Origin: Hericium rajendrae | Lineage: Eukaryota; Basidiomycota; Agaricomycetes; Russulales; Hericiaceae | NCBI GenBank assembly: GCA_033439255.1 | Contig: CM065879.1 | Span: 2,796,501-2,860,500, forward strand | DNA: 64,000 nt | Direction: 5' to 3' | Shown here: piece by piece, positions 59,490-64,000 of the stretch | How the letters are laid out: the number at the start of each line of letters is the position of its first letter | Numbering within the stretch: the first letter of the stretch is position 1 | Position numbers and translations under genes: made by a program | Notes under the pieces: model-generated | The model's input: the letters and a program-made list of their open reading frames with translations, nothing else | Told to the model about the DNA's origin: nothing | The model's database searches: none

Positions 59490-59911
59490 ATGCCTAGCCC
59501 ACCCCCGCTGAGTGTGCCGTCAGTTCTGCTTGACACATCATCGTCGGGGAGTGACGGTGGGTATGCCACGCCGTTGTCGATGACATCCACGACCACGACC
59601 ACGATGACCACGTCGACGAAGACGACGAAGACGACAACAACGTATGCGGTTGATTCCGAGCTGGATAGGATCATTGGCGAGGTAGAGATATCAGATTCAG
59701 GCTGCACGTGTAAGTTTCTAACTTCTCTGGGAACTGCTAATTGTAACGTGCAGTAGACATAGCCGGCACATGTCCCCCCTCGCAGTCGTCAGTCTCCCAT
59801 GACGGCGGTTCCCGCACCCATCGTCAGCTGTCACCACGACATAGCGTGCCCCATCCCAGCCCTCACGACAGTAGTGGTATGTGCATCTCTTACCCAGTCG
59901 TGCACCATCTG
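59490..59911 (+). pseudogene. 5' exons of a gene cut by R2
   Basis: MPSPPPLSVPSVLLDTSSSG, a Thr-rich run, then AVDSELDRIIGEVEISDSG; an intron (GTAAGT near 59,710; acceptor near 59,754) leads to a Ser/His/Pro-rich exon ending at GTATGT 59,877. R2 begins 35 bases later. By position and style (Pro/Ser head, acidic D/E segment) it corresponds to the first exons of the viroplasmin-like gene of KDZ-1. The rest is not in the window. Confidence 0.55.
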
Positions 59912-61292
59912 AAAAACTTACAAGTGGTACATAGCTCTATGAAGTCTACATAGATTTCATAGTTCCAGCACTGCCCTTTTCTCTGTAGCCCACATAGCTA
60001 AAGGGAGATGCTATATAGTGCTATGGAGCTCAAGGGTGATGCTATGGAGTGCTATGATAGCTATGAGAGCTGACTATGCAGCTATGATAGTATGACTAGC
60101 TATGAAAGCTATAAGGCTTATGTGTCTTACATATTCTATATTCAATATGTGTCTCATATATCCTACACTCAATATATATCTCACATATCTTATGTTCAGT
60201 ATGTATTTTACATATCTGATATTCAATATATAGGCCTGATATATATATTGAAGCAATAAGATCTATTAGGATTATAAATCTTTTCTACAGTCATATCAGA
60301 ATCAATAACATATGATCACACAAACATAAACTCTTTCAATGCATCAAGATTATATTGATATTATAAACACTACTACTAACTAAAAAGCAAAAATATAAGT
60401 AAGAAAATATAACTTAATAAGATAAGATAAGATATAAAGATAAGATAAGATATAAAAGATAAGAAAAGATAAGTAAGAAAAGATAAGAAAACATTAGTCT
60501 TAGAAGATAGAGATAACACATATAAACTTACCTCAAAGTAACAAAAAGCGAAATCTAAAAGATAACTTGAAGACATTAGTATTAGTATGAGCAAGAAGAG
60601 ACCAACGAAAGGTTACCTTAAAGTTAGCAACAGCGAGCAAAAAAAAGAATGACAAACGAACAAAAAACGACAACGAACGAGTAAGGAATGACAACAAGCG
60701 AGCAAGAAATGATGATAAGCGTGCAAGAAACAACGATGAACGAGCAAAGGACGTCGACGAAGGCGTCGACGTGGCAAGAAACAGTGGGGGTTAAAGAGCA
60801 AGAGGCAACGCGCGTCGCGCAAGCCTTATATACGAATCCCGGGCGGAGCCGGGATTCGTGGCTGCCGGGCGCTTGCCGAGCATCGCGTGAGAGACTGGGG
60901 CCAGACTTCACTAAATGGCCTTGGCTCCCTGTCAGCTTCGTGTATAGTAGATACTTACACTGCTCATTCGTTCGAATCGTATTTACAGTTTATAGCTCTA
61001 CTGTTTTTATCTAAATTTATGTGATTTTTCTTGATTTGTTGTGGTTCGAGGAACGTAGCTTTGCTCGTTCGGTGGCTGAAGCACCGAACGTGTGTCTTCT
61101 TAGTTCGTCTTGTCCCTAAGCTACCACCATCACTCCCCTCTCTCGCCCGTCCCTCCTCTCTCTATCCCTCCTGTCTCTATCCCTCTTCTCGCCCCCGTCT
61201 GCTCGAAGACCGGAGGAGGTTAGTTGGATGTCGAGGGCGTCAAAGGTAAGTAAAAAAAAAACCGGTTTATTCGTTCTATTCGTGCTAACTTA

Positions 61293-61322
61293 GAGAGTAT
61301 CGCTCGCATGAGCGATACTCTC
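61293..61322. repeat. Conserved R1/R2 hairpin, copy 4
   Basis: Perfect 13-bp stem GAGAGTATCGCTC around GCAT. It follows a 48-nt intron (GTAAGT, TGCTAAC, TTAG). Confidence 0.75.
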
Positions 61323-61329
61323 GTTTTTC

Positions 61330-62400
61330 CCCCTCGCGGGCCTCTCCTTTCCCTTCGACTCACGCTGCCCTCGTCGACTTACCCCCCGACATCGCCGCCA
61401 TTCCCGCAGGGGCTGGCGCGCCGTCTCCAACGACCACGACCGCGTGTGCTGGCACATGCACACCACCGGATAACGCGTACGCGGGCCCGCCACCTCGCGC
61501 ACGACCTCCGCCCCTCTCGCATGGCCTCGCCATCCCGCATCCCGCGTCCCGCATTGCTGCCCGGCGCGCGGGCCAGCCACCCTCTGCCCGGCCTCCTCAT
61601 CTCGCGCAGGGGCAGACGCGTTGCACACGACCATGCCGTGGTCCGTGCGCATGGCCAGCGGGACGGGCACGCATGCGCGCACATCGCCCGTGGCCGTGTG
61701 CAGGCGAGCCGCAGCCGATGCCTCGCACCGGGCCCCGCACGTTGCACTCCGCACCGCCCTTCTGTGTGCGACTAGTGCGCCTCACGTGCAGGCTTATCGT
61801 GCCGTGCACGGACCCGCGACAGGACATCAACATCGCCAGCCCGCCTCGCGCCTCCTGCGTGCAGGGCTGCTGCGTTGCGCATGGTCTCCGCGCCACGTCC
61901 CGACCTCAACCGCTTGCGCGTGGATCCCGGCTCCCGGGCCTCGCGCACGCCCGCCACGTCTCGCACATGACCCTCAACCCTCAACGCATCGGGCATGCGC
62001 GGAGCCGGCACCGTCTCGTGCACACTGCCCGCACCTCGCCTGCACCCGCTGCCTGCCGCCCTTACGCACATTCCCTGCGCCTCACGTACGTGCCCGTGGC
62101 AGCATGGCGCCCCACGCATGGGCATCCGCGCCTCGCGCACACACCCTGCGGCCCCGCGCACACACCCTGCGGCCCCGCGCACACACCTTACGGCCCCGCG
62201 CGAGCCCGCGACAGCCCGCACCTCGCGCATGGGTCCCGGGCCTCTGCGTTTCCCGCGCGCAGTCCGCGCTCTTGTGCACGGGCCCGGGCTTCCAACATGG
62301 CCATCGCGTCTTGCACGCAGCATCGTGCACACCAGCCGCGCCTTGTGTGCATGCACGTCTTATCGACACCCCGCGAGCACGTATGCCAGCCCCACCTATG
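61330..62400. repeat. R2 copy C GC island
   Basis: CpG-dense low-complexity DNA; a 21-bp unit (CACACCCTGCGGCCCCGCG) occurs three times at 62,139-62,200. Long open frames on both strands encode only low-complexity peptides. Confidence 0.6.
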
Positions 62401-62742
62401 GCATGGCATGTATAATGTATCAATGTAGTATACTTGCATGTATTAGTAATTGAATATAAATGAATAAATTGACTTGATTTTGAGCACTCGAAATCATAGA
62501 CTACACTAACTGCAGATGTTATAGCAGCCTGAGAGTCCATAGTAACCTTTAGAAGCTCTGTATGAAACATAGTATCTATAGGATACATAAAGGGAGACAA
62601 AGGACACATAAGTTACATAGCAGGCATAGTAGAGCCCTATTACTATGTAATACTACATCCCCATCACCCATGACTATGATAGCCATGATAGCTACCATAG
62701 TTCTGTATAGCTGTGTGGCTCAACTACATAGCAGCCATAGCA

Positions 62743-64000
62743 CATCTGGAAAAATGGTCCCTTGGGTGATAGCCGGAGTATAGCTACAGTAGCCGAACCT
62801 TGACTACCGGTGAATTACAATACATCAAACCTTGATATCCGGTGACACAGCAATACTACAAACATGGGTCCACAGCTACAGTAGCTTCTGTAGCACTTGT
62901 CAATCACAAATGAAGAAAATAAAATTCTAAGTCATCTGGCTGCCAAATAAGCATGCACCACACCTTAATTTCAATACTCAAGTATATATGAACTGTCTGT
63001 ACTGTATTTTAATTACAAAACATCAACTAAGTTACACATACCCAAGCCAAGCAGTTACCAGACAGTCCGCGCGATGAACGTGAACTAATCACATCTGCCT
63101 CAGTGCATTCAGCACTCAGCACGACATCAAATCTGGATGCCGGTGATTGTGTTGTTGGGTACAAAGGCGGGGGCATCGGGCGCGGTCACGATGAGATGCA
63201 GGTGCGGTCGCGGGGAGCATGCAGGATGCGGGATGCGGGAGAGGCACTGGGAGTTGCGATGTCGAACGCAGTCGCGTTGAGCGTGCGGGACATGGGAGAG
63301 GTGCTGGAAGGCGCGGGGTGCACGTTCGTACCGCGCATGCCATGCGCGTCACCTGGCCGAGCTGCAGCCAGTGCCGCAGGCTCGTTTGCTGCAGTGTACG
63401 GGCACGCGGGGCTCTGAAGCGGCCTGCGCAAGTCGCGCGGGGTCATGGTGCGTGTGTGGGATGCGAGAGGGGTCATGGTGCGTACCTTGTGCATGCCTCC
63501 ATCTTGCGTATTGCTCTCGGTGCGCACCTCATCTGCTCGCGGCCCAGAGCCTTCCTTCGGCGTGTTCTCCATGGCGCTGGGGCATATGATGACTTGCACG
63601 AGTCATGAGGGGTCGTGGTGGGCGTGTGGGATGCGGTAGAGGTGGTGGGGGATGCGCGTTGCACATTCTGGCTACGTGTGTCGCGTGGTTCGCGTGCAGT
63701 GACCGCGGGGCATCCATCGCGCTCGCGTTCGGTCAAAAATGATGGGATGGCAGGGTACGTCGGCGTACGCAAGTCGTGCAGGATAGGGGGAGGCGGTTGG
63801 GATGAGAGAGGCGATGTGGGGTGCGGCGTGGGTGTTCACGCTGCGGACTTCCCGCGATTCACGTTTGTTGGTCGCGGGTGGTCGCTCTGGCTCGCGCGTG
63901 GGTGATAATGGTGGCGGGGGGTTGCTGGCTGATGTGAGTGCATCACACGGGCTCGCGGATGTGGTATACAGTGCGAGGGAGGAGGTGCGAGGTGCGAGAT
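62743..64000 (+). mobile_element. R1 element copy C, runs off the window
   Basis: Starts CATCTGGAAAAATGG inside the R2 end. Over 62,745-63,472 it matches 23,201-23,968 and over 63,478-64,000 it matches 38,781-39,303. Here the sequence runs straight through the KDZ-1 insertion point. Its right end lies outside the window. Confidence 0.8.

Larger units (their letters stand above)
59912..62742 (+). mobile_element. R2 element copy C
   Basis: Begins CATCTGAAAAACTTAC with subterminal AGTGGTACATAGCTC, then CTATGATAGC repeats, TATATC/ATATTC tandem-like AT DNA, GATAA microsatellite (60,417-60,490), minus-directed TATA (60,826-60,832), TTCGGTG dyad (61,066-61,090), intron 61,246-61,293, the hairpin and a CpG island (61,330-62,400), ending in CTATG repeats. 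The last 50 or so bases are missing because R1 copy C is inserted at 62,743. Strongly similar to the inverted copy at 19,045-21,780. Confidence 0.68.

Overview
The window looks like an Agaricomycete (Basidiomycota) chromosome. Genes are packed with 45-60 nt introns that start GTAAGT/GTGAGT and carry a CTAAC-type branch site, and the transposons (KDZ DNA transposon, Ty3 chromovirus) are typical of mushroom-forming fungi. I cannot name a species.

Left third (1-17.5 kb), host genes: TDP1 (-, cut by the window edge), mitochondrial aconitase (+), an importin-13-like karyopherin (+), an amino-acid/GABA-type permease (-), a SprT-like DNA-protein-crosslink protease (-) and a METTL16-type U6 snRNA m6A methyltransferase (-). 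Several of these carry isolated single-base deletions in otherwise conserved frames, more likely uncorrected assembly indels than true pseudogenes.

Right two thirds (17.5-64 kb), a nested transposon cluster. The oldest layer is a divergent gene pair around 59.2-59.5 kb: a minus-strand gene of unknown function (acc1') and the first exons of a plus-strand gene. acc1' is now scattered over about 37 kb in four pieces (59.16-57.99, 57.53-56.37, 49.27-48.36 and 23.10-22.38 kb). It is broken by a 7.1 kb chromovirus (49,266-56,366, 5-bp TSD) and by a GC-rich element R2 (23,105-48,354). R2 is broken near its left end by a second element, R1 (23,199-41,643), and in its GC island by a 3.9 kb KDZ-related non-autonomous element (about 43,750-47,624). 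R1 is in turn broken by a complete 14.8 kb KDZ transposon (23,976-38,775) with TIRs, a 7-bp TSD and four genes: an acc1 paralogue, a protein with two viroplasmin/RNase H1-N-like domains, a small basic protein and the CxC2-KDZ transposase. A second R1 copy without the KDZ insertion lies at 62,743-64,000 and serves as an empty site. Further R2 copies lie at 19,045-21,780 (inverted) and 59,912-62,742.

Two patterns stand out. First, 29 of 30 substitutions between the two R1 copies, both LTR differences and four chromovirus lesions are CpG to TpG/CpA transitions, pointing to CpG methylation and deamination, yet the KDZ/R1/R2 elements hold kilobase-long CpG-dense islands. Second, R1 and R2 share a perfect 13-14 bp hairpin with compensatory changes, placed in all four copies at the 3' splice site of a predicted short intron.
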